Source: Dehalococcoidia bacterium
GTDB lineage: Bacteria > Chloroflexota > Dehalococcoidia > SpSt-223
Length of the DNA: 64,000 nucleotides
Assembly (NCBI GenBank): GCA_025054935.1
Contig: JANWZD010000011.1
Location: forward strand, 62,001 to 126,000
Direction of reading: 5' to 3'
The position numbers were made by a program, and so were the translations under genes. The notes beneath the pieces are model-generated. The model saw only the letters and a list, made by a program, of their open reading frames with translations. It did no database searches and was not told the origin of the DNA. This document shows, piece by piece, positions 35,679-44,251 of the stretch (positions within the stretch are counted from its first letter, which is position 1; each line of letters opens with the position of its first letter).

Positions 35679-36211
35679 GCGCAGGGTCCCATGAACCGCC
35701 GAACGGCTATGTCCTCATCGGCGCGCCGCTCATCCAGCAGCGGGTGCGCGAATTAGGGAAGCAGATCGCTCGCGATTATGCCGACAAATGTCCGATCTTC
35801 ATCGGCGTCCTGCGGGGGGTGGTGGTCTTTCTTGCCGATCTGTTGCGGGCGACAGATGGCCTGCTCTGCGAGCTGGATTTCATGGCGATCAGCTCATACG
35901 GCTCCGGCAGCGGGATAGTTCGGATCGAAAAGGACCTAGAGACAAGCATCGAAGGACGGCACGTCATTCTCGTTGAAGACATCGTCGATACCGGCCTGAC
36001 GCTCCGCTTCATTCTTCGCAACCTTGAAGTTCGGCGCCCCGCCTCCCTCGTCGTCTGCACTCTTCTCGACAAGCAAGCGCATCGCCTCGTGCCGCTGCCG
36101 ATCCGCTACACTGGCTTCTCGGTAGGGGACCGTTTCGTCGTCGGTTATGGGCTCGATGAGAGGCAGCGTTATCGCAACCTGCCCGACCTGTGGGTGATCG
36201 ACGTCCCCTAG
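35675..36211 (+). CDS. hpt: Hypoxanthine phosphoribosyltransferase
   Basis: 178 aa. GTG start overlapping the previous stop by 4 nt. Type I PRTase: the PRPP loop is VEDIVDTGLTL, with an upstream VLRGVVVFLADL and a flexible loop SYGSGS; KQAHR and VGYGLDE complete the family pattern of bacterial Hpt (hypoxanthine/guanine salvage to IMP/GMP). Cytoplasmic. A 16-nt inverted repeat follows 24 nt past the stop. Confidence 0.93.
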   Translation: MSAGSHEPPNGYVLIGAPLIQQRVRELGKQIARDYADKCPIFIGVLRGVVVFLADLLRATDGLLCELDFMAISSYGSGSGIVRIEKDLETSIEGRHVILVEDIVDTGLTLRFILRNLEVRRPASLVVCTLLDKQAHRLVPLPIRYTGFSVGDRFVVGYGLDERQRYRNLPDLWVIDVP

Positions 36212-36234
36212 ATCGTTCTGCGGTGGGCGGAGAT

Positions 36235-36250
36235 GACAGCGAGCGCTGTC
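36235..36250. repeat. Inverted repeat GACAGCG-AG-CGCTGTC between hpt and the stress-type gene
   Basis: A perfect 7+7 repeat with 2-nt centre, 24 nt after hpt and 39 nt before the next ATG. It can fold as a 6-bp stem with a GAGC loop (terminator stem without T-run) or act as an operator for the downstream gene. Confidence 0.5.
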
Positions 36251-36288
36251 GGGGACCCATATTGCTTGCGCTGCGTTGAGGGGGGGCA

Positions 36289-36816
36289 ATGGTCCGCACG
36301 ACCCAACTGGTGGCAGCAGCATATCCAAAGAAGGAGGATGCCCAACGGGCGGCGAATGAGTTAAGGGCGCACGGGTTTGACGAACAGAGCGTTTCGCTGC
36401 TCTATACCGACACCGGCTCGACGATGAAAGCCGGCGCAATCGACGGCGCGATCTGGGGCGGCATTTTCGGCGGACTGTTTGGCCTGCTGTTCCCGCCGGT
36501 TGGGCTGATCGTCGCGGCGGGACCGATCCTCGGCATTCTTGGGGCGGGCGCAGCGGGCGCGGCGCTCGGCGCGGTCACCGTCGCCGGCCTCGAGGCGGTG
36601 ATCGCGGCGCTCATCCAAGCTGGTCTGCCCGAGGAAACCGCTGCCCGCTTTGGTCAGATGGTCCACAAAGGGGATGCGCTTCTCGTCGTCCACGCCGCCA
36701 CGCCCGAGCAGGCAGCGCTCGCCAAAGAGACCCTCGCCCGCCACAACCCGCGCGGTGACGACGCTCCCGACGGCGCGGGCGTTGTCGCTGTCGACGCGAA
36801 GCCGGCAGCGAGCTGA
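36289..36816 (+). CDS. Glycine-zipper membrane-associated stress-type protein
   Basis: 175 aa. The N-terminal AAYPKKEDAQRAANELRAHGFDEQSVSLLY resembles the YflT/general-stress 17M domain. The middle has a Gly/Ala-rich zipper (GAIWGGIFGGLFGLLF) and a second hydrophobic stretch up to residue ~105, as in proteins that sit in or on the membrane. The last part is soluble with HKGDALLVVHAATPEQA. Start ATG after GAGGGGGGGC. Role inferred only from family resemblance: envelope or osmotic stress response. Confidence 0.7.
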   Translation: MVRTTQLVAAAYPKKEDAQRAANELRAHGFDEQSVSLLYTDTGSTMKAGAIDGAIWGGIFGGLFGLLFPPVGLIVAAGPILGILGAGAAGAALGAVTVAGLEAVIAALIQAGLPEETAARFGQMVHKGDALLVVHAATPEQAALAKETLARHNPRGDDAPDGAGVVAVDAKPAAS

Positions 36817-37328
36817 TCGCCGCCGCGGCCGATATCAGGCTGCCCGGTTGCCGCTCGTCCCCCAGGCCCTGCGCCGCTCTGAGCGAGGGACGGCTCGGCC
36901 TTCTCTCCGCCGTTCTCTCTCTGTGCGCGGCGCGCGGCAACCCTGAGCAAAAGGACCGCGCCATCACCCCCGGCACGGGAGCGGGGCTAGCTGCGGACGG
37001 GATTGCCCGCCAGCCTGCAGCTGGCTCGCCATGACGGCTGTTTCTGTCCGGCCGCCGGCGACCGAAAGGCGCTGAGCCTGCAGCTCGCAAGGGCGGTGCT
37101 GGCGAGCGGCGGCGGGCAAGCCCCGCCCTGTCCCCCGTTGGGAGCCCCGCCGCGCTGGACATCGTTGCGAGCGTCGCGACAGCCGCATACGATCTGGGCG
37201 CTGCTTCCGCGCCGGACCGTGTCCATCGTGCGCGGCACTCGCAGCGGCGCGCAGCACCCCGGCCGGCGGGAGCTCCATCGCGCGGCGCTGCAATCAGGTG
37301 TCAGCGCGGCAGCCGCTGCGGAACGGGG
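36817..37328. other. Intergenic stretch, no gene recognised
   Basis: 512 nt between the stress-type gene and the EVE gene. Open frames are Arg/Ala/Pro-rich with no motif. No tRNA, terminator with T-run, or repeat array was found. Confidence 0.45.
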
Positions 37329-37787
37329 CTACCCCACCGGCGCGGCCTTGGCGGCCCGGAGCGCGCTCTCGATGGTGGCAAAATCGTGCTCGGGCAGTTG
37401 GTGGACATTGCCTTGGAACGCCAACTGCCAATGCGCCGGCGGCCATTTCTTCACCCACTCGAGCTGAGGAAGCAGCGTCTCCGCCTTGACGAACTGGGCA
37501 GGCTCCAGGATGACGTCAGGACGGATTGGGAAGCGGAACGGATATTCCTCTTCCGCTTTCTTGCTCGACCAGATCGGCTCGTGGCTTTCGAAGTAGGGCC
37601 CGGTGGCGGTCGCAGTGCCGCCGAATGCCTGAAGGCCGGTCAGGTAGAACAGCACCCGATCGCCCGCCTGCACCAACTCAGCCTTCCTGCGATGGCGGCG
37701 TTTCATGCCGGCAAGGTCGAACCCGCGGGCGCGCGACACCTCGAAATTGGCAGCGGACGAGACAAGCATCCAATACCGCAGAGGCAA
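37329..37787 (-). CDS. EVE-domain protein
   Basis: 152 aa from a TTG at 37787 with GGGAG 6 nt upstream; this start keeps the conserved YW of the EVE fold (LPLRYWMLVSSAANFEV), which the ATG at 37769 would remove. Other EVE/PUA-like features: RRHRRKAELVQAGDRVLFYL, then the beta-core and WVKKWPPAHW, and a terminal HDFATIESAL helix. EVE domains bind modified nucleotides in RNA or DNA and often occur with restriction or defence genes; none is adjacent here. Confidence 0.8.
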   Translation of the reverse strand: MPLRYWMLVSSAANFEVSRARGFDLAGMKRRHRRKAELVQAGDRVLFYLTGLQAFGGTATATGPYFESHEPIWSSKKAEEEYPFRFPIRPDVILEPAQFVKAETLLPQLEWVKKWPPAHWQLAFQGNVHQLPEHDFATIESALRAAKAAPVG

Positions 37788-38013
37788 CTCCTTCTCCCTA
37801 GGCTGGCGATGAGCGGAGCGGCGGCGAAGGCAGCGCCGCTTGCTCGCACGCTGCTGCCCGGCTGCTCCCCGCCCGTCGTCCGCCGCGTCGGAACAGCGCG
37901 AATTATATGGGGGCAGCCGGAGGAGGGGAACGCCTTGCGCTGGGGAAACAATTCCGCGCGCGGAGCGCAGGGCGCCGAGGGCGAGCCGGCGCGCCTCGGA
38001 AAGTGAGGCCGCG

Positions 38014-38502
38014 TTAGGCCGGCGGAGACGGGTCGGCTCGCGCGGAGCGGCTCGCTTCCGCTTCCTCAGTGTTGAGGACGATAGTAACCGGCCCGTCGTT
38101 GACGAGCGCAACCTGCATCATCGCGCCGAAGACGCCGGTTGCTGTGCGGATGCCGTGCGCGCGCAGGGCGTCGGCGAAGCGGTCAACAAGGGGGGCGGCG
38201 AGCTCCGGGGGGCCAGCACCGAGAAAGCTCGGGCGGCGCCCCCGCCGCGTATCTGCAAAGAGCGTGAACTGGCTGACAACCAGCGCCTCCCCTCCGATAT
38301 CCAGGAGGGAGCGGTCAAACTTGCCCGCCTCGTTCGGAAAGATGCGGAGCGTGGCGATCTTTTCGGCGAAAGCGTCCGCGACCGCCGGCGTATCCGTTGC
38401 GGCGACCCCGAGCAGAATAAGGAGTCCTCGCCCGATCGCGCCGACAACGGTCCCATCGACGCTGACGCGCGCCTCGGTGACACGCTGAACGACGGCCCGC
38501 AC
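38014..38502 (-). CDS. dtd: D-aminoacyl-tRNA deacylase
   Basis: 162 aa from a GTG at 38502, 1 nt after the FmdB-like stop. Family core present: [15 protein letters not shown] at the start, [17 protein letters not shown] in the middle, and NDGPVTIVL with the cis Gly-Pro motif that rejects L-aminoacyl-tRNA. Removes D-amino acids or glycine from mischarged tRNAs. The longer frame upstream is the shadow of the FmdB gene. Confidence 0.95.
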   Translation of the reverse strand: MRAVVQRVTEARVSVDGTVVGAIGRGLLILLGVAATDTPAVADAFAEKIATLRIFPNEAGKFDRSLLDIGGEALVVSQFTLFADTRRGRRPSFLGAGPPELAAPLVDRFADALRAHGIRTATGVFGAMMQVALVNDGPVTIVLNTEEAEASRSARADPSPPA

Positions 38503-38503
38503 C

Positions 38504-38770
38504 TCAGGCGGCGGATGCGGCCGTCTCCGACTTGCTCTCCGACGTCGAGTCGCTGGCGGCGCTGTCGCTGCTGGCGCCGTCGCTCCGGCTGCCGTTAGCG
38601 TAGTCGGTCTTGTAGAACCCGCTCCCCTTGAAGACAATGCCTGCGGGGAAGATGACCCGCCGGACTGGCGCGCCGCACTCGATGCAGGCGCTGAGGGGCG
38701 CGTCGGTGAAGCGCTGCTTCACTTCAAAGCGATGCCCGCCCGATTGACAGGCATATTCGTACATCGGCAC
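38504..38770 (-). CDS. FmdB-family zinc-ribbon protein with a broken first Cys pair
   Basis: 88 aa. Starts [20 protein letters not shown]. Family members usually have CxxCGH here; in this copy the second Cys is Gly. The second pair CIECG and the RRVIFPAG segment are intact, followed by [10 protein letters not shown] and a Ser/Ala/Glu-rich tail. Normally an 8-kDa zinc ribbon of unknown function (FmdB, formamidase-associated regulator). TACAAT at 38817-38812 is a possible -10. First gene of the pair with dtd. Confidence 0.85.
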   Translation of the reverse strand: MPMYEYACQSGGHRFEVKQRFTDAPLSACIECGAPVRRVIFPAGIVFKGSGFYKTDYANGSRSDGASSDSAASDSTSESKSETAASAA

Positions 38771-38898
38771 GGTGGGCTACCCTCACACAGCCAAACTCAG
38801 GTTTCTGGCTGATTGTAGCGAAGCTGCTTCGAGGGCGACGTTGGCAGTGTGTTAGAAACGCGGCCGGGCGCCTGCCGGTTGCATCCAGCCTCCTACGC

Positions 38899-38904
38899 TA
38901 TAAT
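38899..38904 (+). promoter_or_regulatory. Consensus -10 TATAAT before rmlD
   Basis: TATAAT, 27 nt before the rmlD ATG at 38932, with GGGGAA in between. TTGCAT at 38879-38884 is a -35-like element but the spacer is only 14 nt. Divergent from the FmdB promoter. Confidence 0.5.
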
Positions 38905-38931
38905 CCGGCGACCCAGACGGGGAACCGGACG

Positions 38932-39774
38932 ATGCGGGTCGCAGTGACAGGAGGGAAAGGCCAGCTCGGGCGCCAGGTCTGTCGTGCCTTCGCCGAAGCG
39001 GGTTGGCAGGTGCTCGACCCCTTGCTTGACCGCCCTGCCCATGACATCGCGGACCTCGCGGTCGCCGGCACGATCGCCGCGATGCGCCCTGATCTCGTTG
39101 TCCACTGCGCCGCGATGACCGACGTCGATGGGTGCGCCCGGGACCCCGACGCTGCTCTGCGGGTGAATGCGCTCGGCACGCGCAATGTGGCGCTCGGAGC
39201 GCGCCGCGCCGGCGCAGCGATGGTGGCCATCTCCACCAACGAGGTGTTTTCTGGCACCGCTGACGCGCCCTACGACGAGTGGAGCCCTGTCGACCCGATC
39301 AATCCGTATGGCCGCTCGAAGGCGATCGGCGAGGCCTTCGTTCGCCAGCTCGTCCCCGAGTCCTACATCGTTCGCACGGCGTGGCTGTTCGGCCCGGGCG
39401 GGAACAACTTCGTCACCAAAATGATCGCGCGCGCCAAAGCCGGCCCGCTCACTGTCGTTTGCGATGAGATCGGCTCCCCGACCTACGCGCCTGATCTCGC
39501 GGACGCGCTCGTGGCGCTCGTTCGGACGGGTGCCTACGGCACATACCATCTCGTCAACGAGGGGGTTGCCAGTCGGCTTGAGTTTGCGGAGGCGATTTTC
39601 GCGCTCGCCGGGATCAGGGCAGAAGTGACGCCGACGACCTTGGCCCAGTGGTCGCGGCCGTCCCGCGTTCCTCCCTACACCCCGCTCCGCAATGTCGCCG
39701 GCGCTGCGCTCGGCATCCGCCTGCGGCCGTGGCGCGAGGCGCTCGCGGTGTATCTGGCTGTCGAGGCGGCGTGA
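38932..39774 (+). CDS. rmlD: dTDP-4-dehydrorhamnose reductase
   Basis: 280 aa extended SDR: GGKGQLGRQV for NAD(P)H, the CAAMTDVDGCARDPD segment, ISTNEVFSG (usually STDYVFDG), and the Tyr-Lys pair in NPYGRSKAIGE. The reductase makes dTDP-L-rhamnose, the donor for cell-surface glycans. rmlA, rmlB and rmlC are not in the window. First gene of a plus-strand unit followed with a 4-nt overlap by GT2. A related sugar-nucleotide reductase is the alternative. Confidence 0.85.
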   Translation: MRVAVTGGKGQLGRQVCRAFAEAGWQVLDPLLDRPAHDIADLAVAGTIAAMRPDLVVHCAAMTDVDGCARDPDAALRVNALGTRNVALGARRAGAAMVAISTNEVFSGTADAPYDEWSPVDPINPYGRSKAIGEAFVRQLVPESYIVRTAWLFGPGGNNFVTKMIARAKAGPLTVVCDEIGSPTYAPDLADALVALVRTGAYGTYHLVNEGVASRLEFAEAIFALAGIRAEVTPTTLAQWSRPSRVPPYTPLRNVAGAALGIRLRPWREALAVYLAVEAA

Positions 39775-40718
39775 CAGTCGCAGCGTCCGTCATCATCCCG
39801 AACTGGAACGGCCGAGCCTACCTCCCGACGTGCCTCGGCGCCCTGGCGCGCCAGACACGGCAGGATTTCGAGACCATCCTCGTTGATGACGCCTCGACGG
39901 ATGACAGCGTCCGCTATGTCGCGGAGGCATTTCCGTGGGTGCGGATCATCCGACTGCGCCGCAACGGCCATTTCGCGCGCGCTGTCAACCTCGGCATCTG
40001 CGCTGCGCGGTCGGAGGTGATCGTGCTGCTCAACAACGACACCGAGCCGGAGCCAGGGTGGCTGGAGGCGCTGCTGGCGGCGCTCGAGGCGCATCCTGAG
40101 GCCGGCATGGCGACGAGCAAGCTCCTCCTCTTCGACCGGCGGAATGTCCTGCACTCGGCGGGCGATCTCCTGCGGCTCGACGGCCGGCCGGGGAACCGAG
40201 GGGTATGGGAAGAAGATCGCGGTCAGTACGACGAGTCGCGCTGGGTGTTCGGCGCGTGCGGCGGCGCTGCCGCCTTCCGCCGGGCGATGCTCGAAGAGGT
40301 CGGGCTCTTCGATGAAGCGTTCACCGCGTATTGCGAAGATGTTGACCTCTCGTTCCGAGCGCAGCTGGCGGGGTATCGCTGCCGCTTTGTGCCGGAAGCG
40401 CGGGTGTATCATCGTCTCTCGGCGACCGGCGGCGGCCCCCGGGCGAGCTACCTCTGCGCCAAAAACATCATCAACGTGCTTGTCAAGAACATGCCCGCCG
40501 AATTGGCGCGCCGGCACTGGCCGAAGATCGTCTGGGCGCAGGCACGGCTGGCGTCTGAGGCGCTGCGCCACGCCCGGCAGCCGGCGGCGCGCGCGTGGCT
40601 GCGCGGCCAGCTGGCGGCGCTCGGCCAGCTGCCGACGATGCTCGCCAAACGCCGCCGCATCCAGGCGCGCCGCCGCGTTCCGATCGCGGCGATCGAGGCG
40701 CTGCTGGAGGCGGGATGA
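39771..40718 (+). CDS. GT2 glycosyltransferase (rhamnosyltransferase-like)
   Basis: 315 aa from a GTG at 39771 overlapping the rmlD stop by 4 nt. N-terminal GT-A domain: VIIPNWNGRAYLP, the first Asp cluster LVDDASTDDS, metal-binding LNNDTEP, and FGACGGAAAFRRAML then FTAYCEDVDLSFR with the acceptor-side acidic motif. Resembles WcaE/WsaF and rhamnosyl-type transferases, consistent with the coupling to rmlD. The C-terminal third is basic and alpha-helical and may contact the membrane. Confidence 0.88.
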   Translation: MTVAASVIIPNWNGRAYLPTCLGALARQTRQDFETILVDDASTDDSVRYVAEAFPWVRIIRLRRNGHFARAVNLGICAARSEVIVLLNNDTEPEPGWLEALLAALEAHPEAGMATSKLLLFDRRNVLHSAGDLLRLDGRPGNRGVWEEDRGQYDESRWVFGACGGAAAFRRAMLEEVGLFDEAFTAYCEDVDLSFRAQLAGYRCRFVPEARVYHRLSATGGGPRASYLCAKNIINVLVKNMPAELARRHWPKIVWAQARLASEALRHARQPAARAWLRGQLAALGQLPTMLAKRRRIQARRRVPIAAIEALLEAG

Positions 40719-41470
40719 CCGTCTTTCTTTCGGTCGTCATCCCCGCGTACAACGAGGAGGCGCGGATCGGAGTCGCCTTGGAAAAGGTGCGTGCCTACCT
40801 CGAGCATCAGCCCTACTCTTCAGAAGTGATTGTGGTTGAGAACGGCAGCACCGACCGGACGGCAGCGATCGTCGAAACGGCAGCGGCGCAGCCGGGCGTG
40901 CCAGTGCGCTTGCTGCGCCTCGACCGTGCCGGCAAGGGCCGTGCCGTGCGCGCCGGCATGCTCGCCGCTGTCGGCGAGTATCGCTTCTTTGCCGATGCCG
41001 ACTTGTCGATGCCGATCGAGCAACTCGCGCGCTTCTTGCCCCCGGCAATCGGCGCGGCGGACCTCGCCATCGGCTCGCGGGAAGCGCCAGGCGCGCGCCG
41101 GATCGGCGAACCGGCGTATCGCCATATCATGGGGCGCGTCTACAACCTGATCATCCGCCTCGTCGCGGTCAACGGCTTCGACGACACGCAGTGCGGCTTC
41201 AAGATGTTCCGGGGCGAAGCAGCCGACTGGCTCTTCCGCCATCAGCTGATCGACGGCTGGGCGTTCGACATCGAGTTGTTGCTGCTGGCGAAGCGGCGCG
41301 GCTACCGGATCGTTGAGGTGCCGATCGACTGGTATCACGGTGAGCAGAGTAAGGTGCGGCCGGTGCGCGATACCGTGACGATGCTGGGCGAGACCCTGAA
41401 GATTCGGCTGAATGTCCTGCGCGGCCGTTATCCGGCTCGCGAGCAGAGTACCAGTCCTGGCGCGCAGTGA
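40715..41470 (+). CDS. Polyprenyl-phosphate sugar GT2 (Dpm1/DPG synthase-like)
   Basis: 251 aa, start overlapping the previous gene by 4 nt. VVIPAYNEEARIGVAL, VVENGSTDRT, FADADLSMP and the later QCGFKMFRG mark the dolichol-phosphate-mannose-synthase type of GT2, which moves a sugar from a nucleotide to polyprenyl phosphate. Such an enzyme would feed the giant GT39-like membrane proteins. Cytoplasmic, membrane-associated, no transmembrane helix predicted here. Followed by a DUF2142-type protein after 19 nt. Confidence 0.88.
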   Translation: MTVFLSVVIPAYNEEARIGVALEKVRAYLEHQPYSSEVIVVENGSTDRTAAIVETAAAQPGVPVRLLRLDRAGKGRAVRAGMLAAVGEYRFFADADLSMPIEQLARFLPPAIGAADLAIGSREAPGARRIGEPAYRHIMGRVYNLIIRLVAVNGFDDTQCGFKMFRGEAADWLFRHQLIDGWAFDIELLLLAKRRGYRIVEVPIDWYHGEQSKVRPVRDTVTMLGETLKIRLNVLRGRYPAREQSTSPGAQ

Positions 41471-41489
41471 CCACCCCCACCGGCCGGCA

Positions 41490-42785
41490 ATGACGGCGCC
41501 TCTGCTGCGAGTGGGGCTGGCAGCCATCGTCGTCTGGCAGCTCAGCGTCGGCTCGCTCTACGCCTTCGCCGTTCCGCCGTGGCAGGCGCCGGACGAGCCC
41601 GCCCACTTCAACTATGCGCGCCACGTAGCGCAGACGGGCACGCTCCCGGTGCTGCAAGTCGGCGACTACGACGGACCGTATCTCGACCTGCTCAAGGCGA
41701 GCCGCTTTCCGCCCGCGCTCCCGATCGATGGAGTGCGCTACGAAGGGCACCAACCGCCGGCGTACTATGTGCTCGCGGCGCCGCTGACCGCGCTTGCTGG
41801 CGCCGCCGACCCGCGCCCGGTCCGCTTGCTCTCGGTGGCGCTCGGGGCGCTGCTTGTCCTCCTCGTCTTTGCCATCGTCCGCACGCTCCTGCCGGCGCGG
41901 CCAGACCTCGCCCTGCTCGCGGCCGCGCTGCCCGCTGTTATCCCGCAGCATCTGGCGATTTTCGCCTCGGTCAGCAACGACGCCCTCGCCTCGGTGGCAG
42001 TCGCGCTCGCGCTGCTGCTCACGCTGCGCCTCCTCGCTCAGCGCCAGCGGGCGGGGGAGCCGCCCACGCCTCGCCAAGCGGTGGCGCTGGGGCTGGCGCT
42101 CGCGCTCTGCCTGCTGACCAAGGTGACGGCCTACGTCGCGCTCCCGCTGGCGCTCGCTGGTCTGCTCTGGGCGGGAGGGCGGCGACGGACGCTCGCGCTC
42201 GCGCTGGCACCGCCGCTGGGAGCCGGGCTGTTCTGGGCGGGACGCAACATCGCGCTCTACGGTCCGCTCGACCCGCTTGGCCTCGCCCGCCACGACGCCG
42301 TTGTCGCCGGACAGCCGCTCACGGGCGCGTTCACGCTTGCGACCGTGCGGACGCTCATTGGGGTCGGCTTCCAGAGCTTCTGGGGCCAGTTCGGCTGGAT
42401 GGGCGTCCTGATGGATGGCTGGGTATACGGCCTGCTCTGGGCGGGAACGCTGCTTGCCCTGCTCGGCCTCCTCGCGTTCGCTCGCGATCTGCAGCGCGGC
42501 CGCGTTGTGGTTGACTGTGCCGCTCGGCAGGGGCTGGTGGTGCTCGGACTGCTGTTTGTCCTCGTCGTCGCCGGCTTTCTCTGGTACAACCTGCGCTACC
42601 TGCAGCCGCAGGGACGCTATCTGTTTGCCGCCATGCCGACGATCGCCCTTGCGCTCGCCATCGGTCTGCGCTGGGTCTTCTCGGAGCGCTGGGGGGCGCT
42701 GCCGCTCGGGGCCGTTTACGGCGGCCTCGCTGTGCTCGACCTCTATGCCCTCTGGCGCTACATCCTCCCCCAGCTTGCCGGCTGA
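41490..42785 (+). CDS. DUF2142-type integral membrane protein
   Basis: 431 aa from the ATG at 41490. About 11-12 transmembrane segments. First outer loop: FAVPPWQAPDEPAHFNYARHVAQTG, then QPPAYYVLAAPLTALAG, both typical of DUF2142 proteins found in polysaccharide loci. The fold is GT-C-like. Function unknown; possibly glycan polymerisation or transfer. No extra tail, unlike the membrane proteins at 15-25 kb. Confidence 0.85.
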   Translation: MTAPLLRVGLAAIVVWQLSVGSLYAFAVPPWQAPDEPAHFNYARHVAQTGTLPVLQVGDYDGPYLDLLKASRFPPALPIDGVRYEGHQPPAYYVLAAPLTALAGAADPRPVRLLSVALGALLVLLVFAIVRTLLPARPDLALLAAALPAVIPQHLAIFASVSNDALASVAVALALLLTLRLLAQRQRAGEPPTPRQAVALGLALALCLLTKVTAYVALPLALAGLLWAGGRRRTLALALAPPLGAGLFWAGRNIALYGPLDPLGLARHDAVVAGQPLTGAFTLATVRTLIGVGFQSFWGQFGWMGVLMDGWVYGLLWAGTLLALLGLLAFARDLQRGRVVVDCAARQGLVVLGLLFVLVVAGFLWYNLRYLQPQGRYLFAAMPTIALALAIGLRWVFSERWGALPLGAVYGGLAVLDLYALWRYILPQLAG

Positions 42786-43005
42786 TGGCGTCAGGAGCCG
42801 AGCGCGCGGGGCGTCCCCAAGAGCCGGCGGGCAGACACGTCTTTCCGCCTGCGCGCTCGCTGGTTCCGGCCTTCGCCCTCCTGCGCGCCGTAGATCGTGC
42901 CTCCGCGCTGCCGCCCCCTGCGCGAACCAGGCTTCGCGCTCCTGCCGTTCGTTCGCCTCGAGCACGCCGCGATTGCGCCGTCCACGGTAAGTGCCTGCGC
43001 TCGGT

Positions 43006-43014
43006 TGGTATACT
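43006..43014 (+). promoter_or_regulatory. Extended -10 TGGTATACT of bioY
   Basis: TGG-TATACT, 29 nt before the ATG at 43044, leaving GGAG at 43032-43035 as the ribosome site. Marks bioY as a separate transcription unit within the glycan block. Confidence 0.5.
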
Positions 43015-43043
43015 GCGGAAAAACCCTGCGCGGAGCGAACGCG

Positions 43044-43652
43044 ATGCAGACTACCCCACACCTCACTCTGGCAGGCGCTCTCTTGCCTCGGGCTGGCGTG
43101 GCGACCAAGGCCGCCCTCGCTGTCCTTTTTTCCGTACTGATTGCGATCTCGGCCCAAGTGAGCTTTGAGATCGGCCCGGTGCCGATCACCCTCCAGACCT
43201 TGATGGTGCTGCTGACTGGGGCGCTGCTTGGCAGCCGGCTCGGCGCGCTCGCGGTTGCGCTCTATCTCGCGGAAGGGCTCGCCGGCCTGCCGGTCTTCGC
43301 CGGCGGAAACAGCGCTTGGAGCGTGGCGCGCACTGGCGGTCCCTACATTCTTGGCAGCACTGCCGGCTATCTCGTCGGCTTCGTCGCGGCTGCCTTTCTT
43401 GTCGGCTGGCTCGCCGAGCGCGGCTGGACGCGCACTGTTCTCTTGACCGCCCTCGCAATGGTGCTCGGCAACCTAGTCATCTACGCCCTCGGCCTGCTCA
43501 ACCTCGCGCGCTTCGTTCCGCCGCCAACGCTGTTCGCCGTTGGGCTGCTGCCCTTCCTGCCGGGCGACGCGATCAAAATTGCGGTCGCGGTGGCGCTCCT
43601 GCCGGGGGGCTGGAAGCTGCTCGAGGCGGTAGGACTTCACCCGCGCCGCTGA
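43044..43652 (+). CDS. bioY: Biotin transporter BioY (ECF S component)
   Basis: 202 aa from the ATG at 43044, following a GGAG. Six transmembrane spans: the opening LFSVLIAISAQVSFEIGPVP leads to PITLQTLMVLLTGALLGSRLGALAV, then AGLPVFAGGNS, GGPYILGSTAGYLVGFVAAAFL, FLPGDAIKIAVAVALLP. High-affinity biotin import, with ATPase subunits encoded elsewhere. No biotin-biosynthesis or birA gene is adjacent. Its own extended -10 box precedes it. Confidence 0.95.
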   Translation: MQTTPHLTLAGALLPRAGVATKAALAVLFSVLIAISAQVSFEIGPVPITLQTLMVLLTGALLGSRLGALAVALYLAEGLAGLPVFAGGNSAWSVARTGGPYILGSTAGYLVGFVAAAFLVGWLAERGWTRTVLLTALAMVLGNLVIYALGLLNLARFVPPPTLFAVGLLPFLPGDAIKIAVAVALLPGGWKLLEAVGLHPRR

Positions 43653-43705
43653 GACCGTGACGCGCCCGCCGGCGCGCCGCGATGTTTCGAGCGGTCGCCG
43701 GCGGC

Positions 43706-44227
43706 CTACTCGGCGGTGTCACGGCGGCGCTGCCGCGTCGGGAGACGAGGCGGGGTCTCGGAGCGGTCGGCCGTTGGCGGTGCCGCCCCGGTGCCGCTGA
43801 GACGATAGGCACGCTCAAGACGACGGGCAACGGTCAGGATCGCGAAGGTCAGCAGCGTCGCCGCCACCGCGATCAGATAGAGTCCCGCGCTGGCAGCCAG
43901 GCCCACCGCGGCCATCATCCAGACACTGGCGGCGGTGGTGACGCCGATAATGCCGCGCCGGTCGCGGATGATGGCCGCCGCTCCGAGGAAGCCGACCCCC
44001 ACCACAACCTGCGCGGCAACCCGGCCCGGGTCCTCGAACCCGTTGCCGCTCGCCCGAAAGCCGACGATCGAAACGATGCCGAAGAGGGCAGCGCCGGAGG
44101 AGACGAGCATGAAGGTGCGCAGCCCCGCCGGCCGGTCGCGCCGCTCGCGGTCGAAGCCGACGAGGGCGCCGCATGCCGCCGCTACGAGAAGCCGCGCGAT
44201 CAGTTCCAGCTCGCTCGGCGCGCTCAT
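43706..44227 (-). CDS. MgtC/SapB family membrane protein
   Basis: 173 aa. Four hydrophobic spans with the family motifs: ALVGFDRERRDRPAGLRTFMLV, then VVGVGFLGAAAIIRDRRGIIGVTTAASVW. MgtC proteins help survival at low Mg2+ and affect the membrane ATP synthase; this copy is the short form without the C-terminal ACT-like domain. Convergent with bioY. Same strand as the following GT2 but separated from it by 24 nt. Confidence 0.9.
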   Translation of the reverse strand: MSAPSELELIARLLVAAACGALVGFDRERRDRPAGLRTFMLVSSGAALFGIVSIVGFRASGNGFEDPGRVAAQVVVGVGFLGAAAIIRDRRGIIGVTTAASVWMMAAVGLAASAGLYLIAVAATLLTFAILTVARRLERAYRLSGTGAAPPTADRSETPPRLPTRQRRRDTAE

Positions 44228-44251
44228 GGTCCTCCCGCGTGCGCGCGGGGG

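Noticed and set aside
36817-37328. Possible non-coding RNA between the stress-type and EVE genes
   Set aside because: No conserved stem, promoter with suitable spacing, or T-run could be found by eye.
37788-38111. Long N-terminal extension of the EVE gene
   Set aside because: It overlaps the dtd gene and lacks EVE features; the TTG at 37787 fits the domain start.
42786-43005. Possible biotin-regulator operator before bioY
   Set aside because: Only a weak GGTT...AACC pair is seen around the -10 box, far from a BirA or BioR site consensus.
41199-43157. 652-aa minus-strand frame opposite the DUF2142 gene
   Set aside because: Highly charged Arg/Glu/Gln-rich translation, antisense to a well-supported membrane protein and a GT2.
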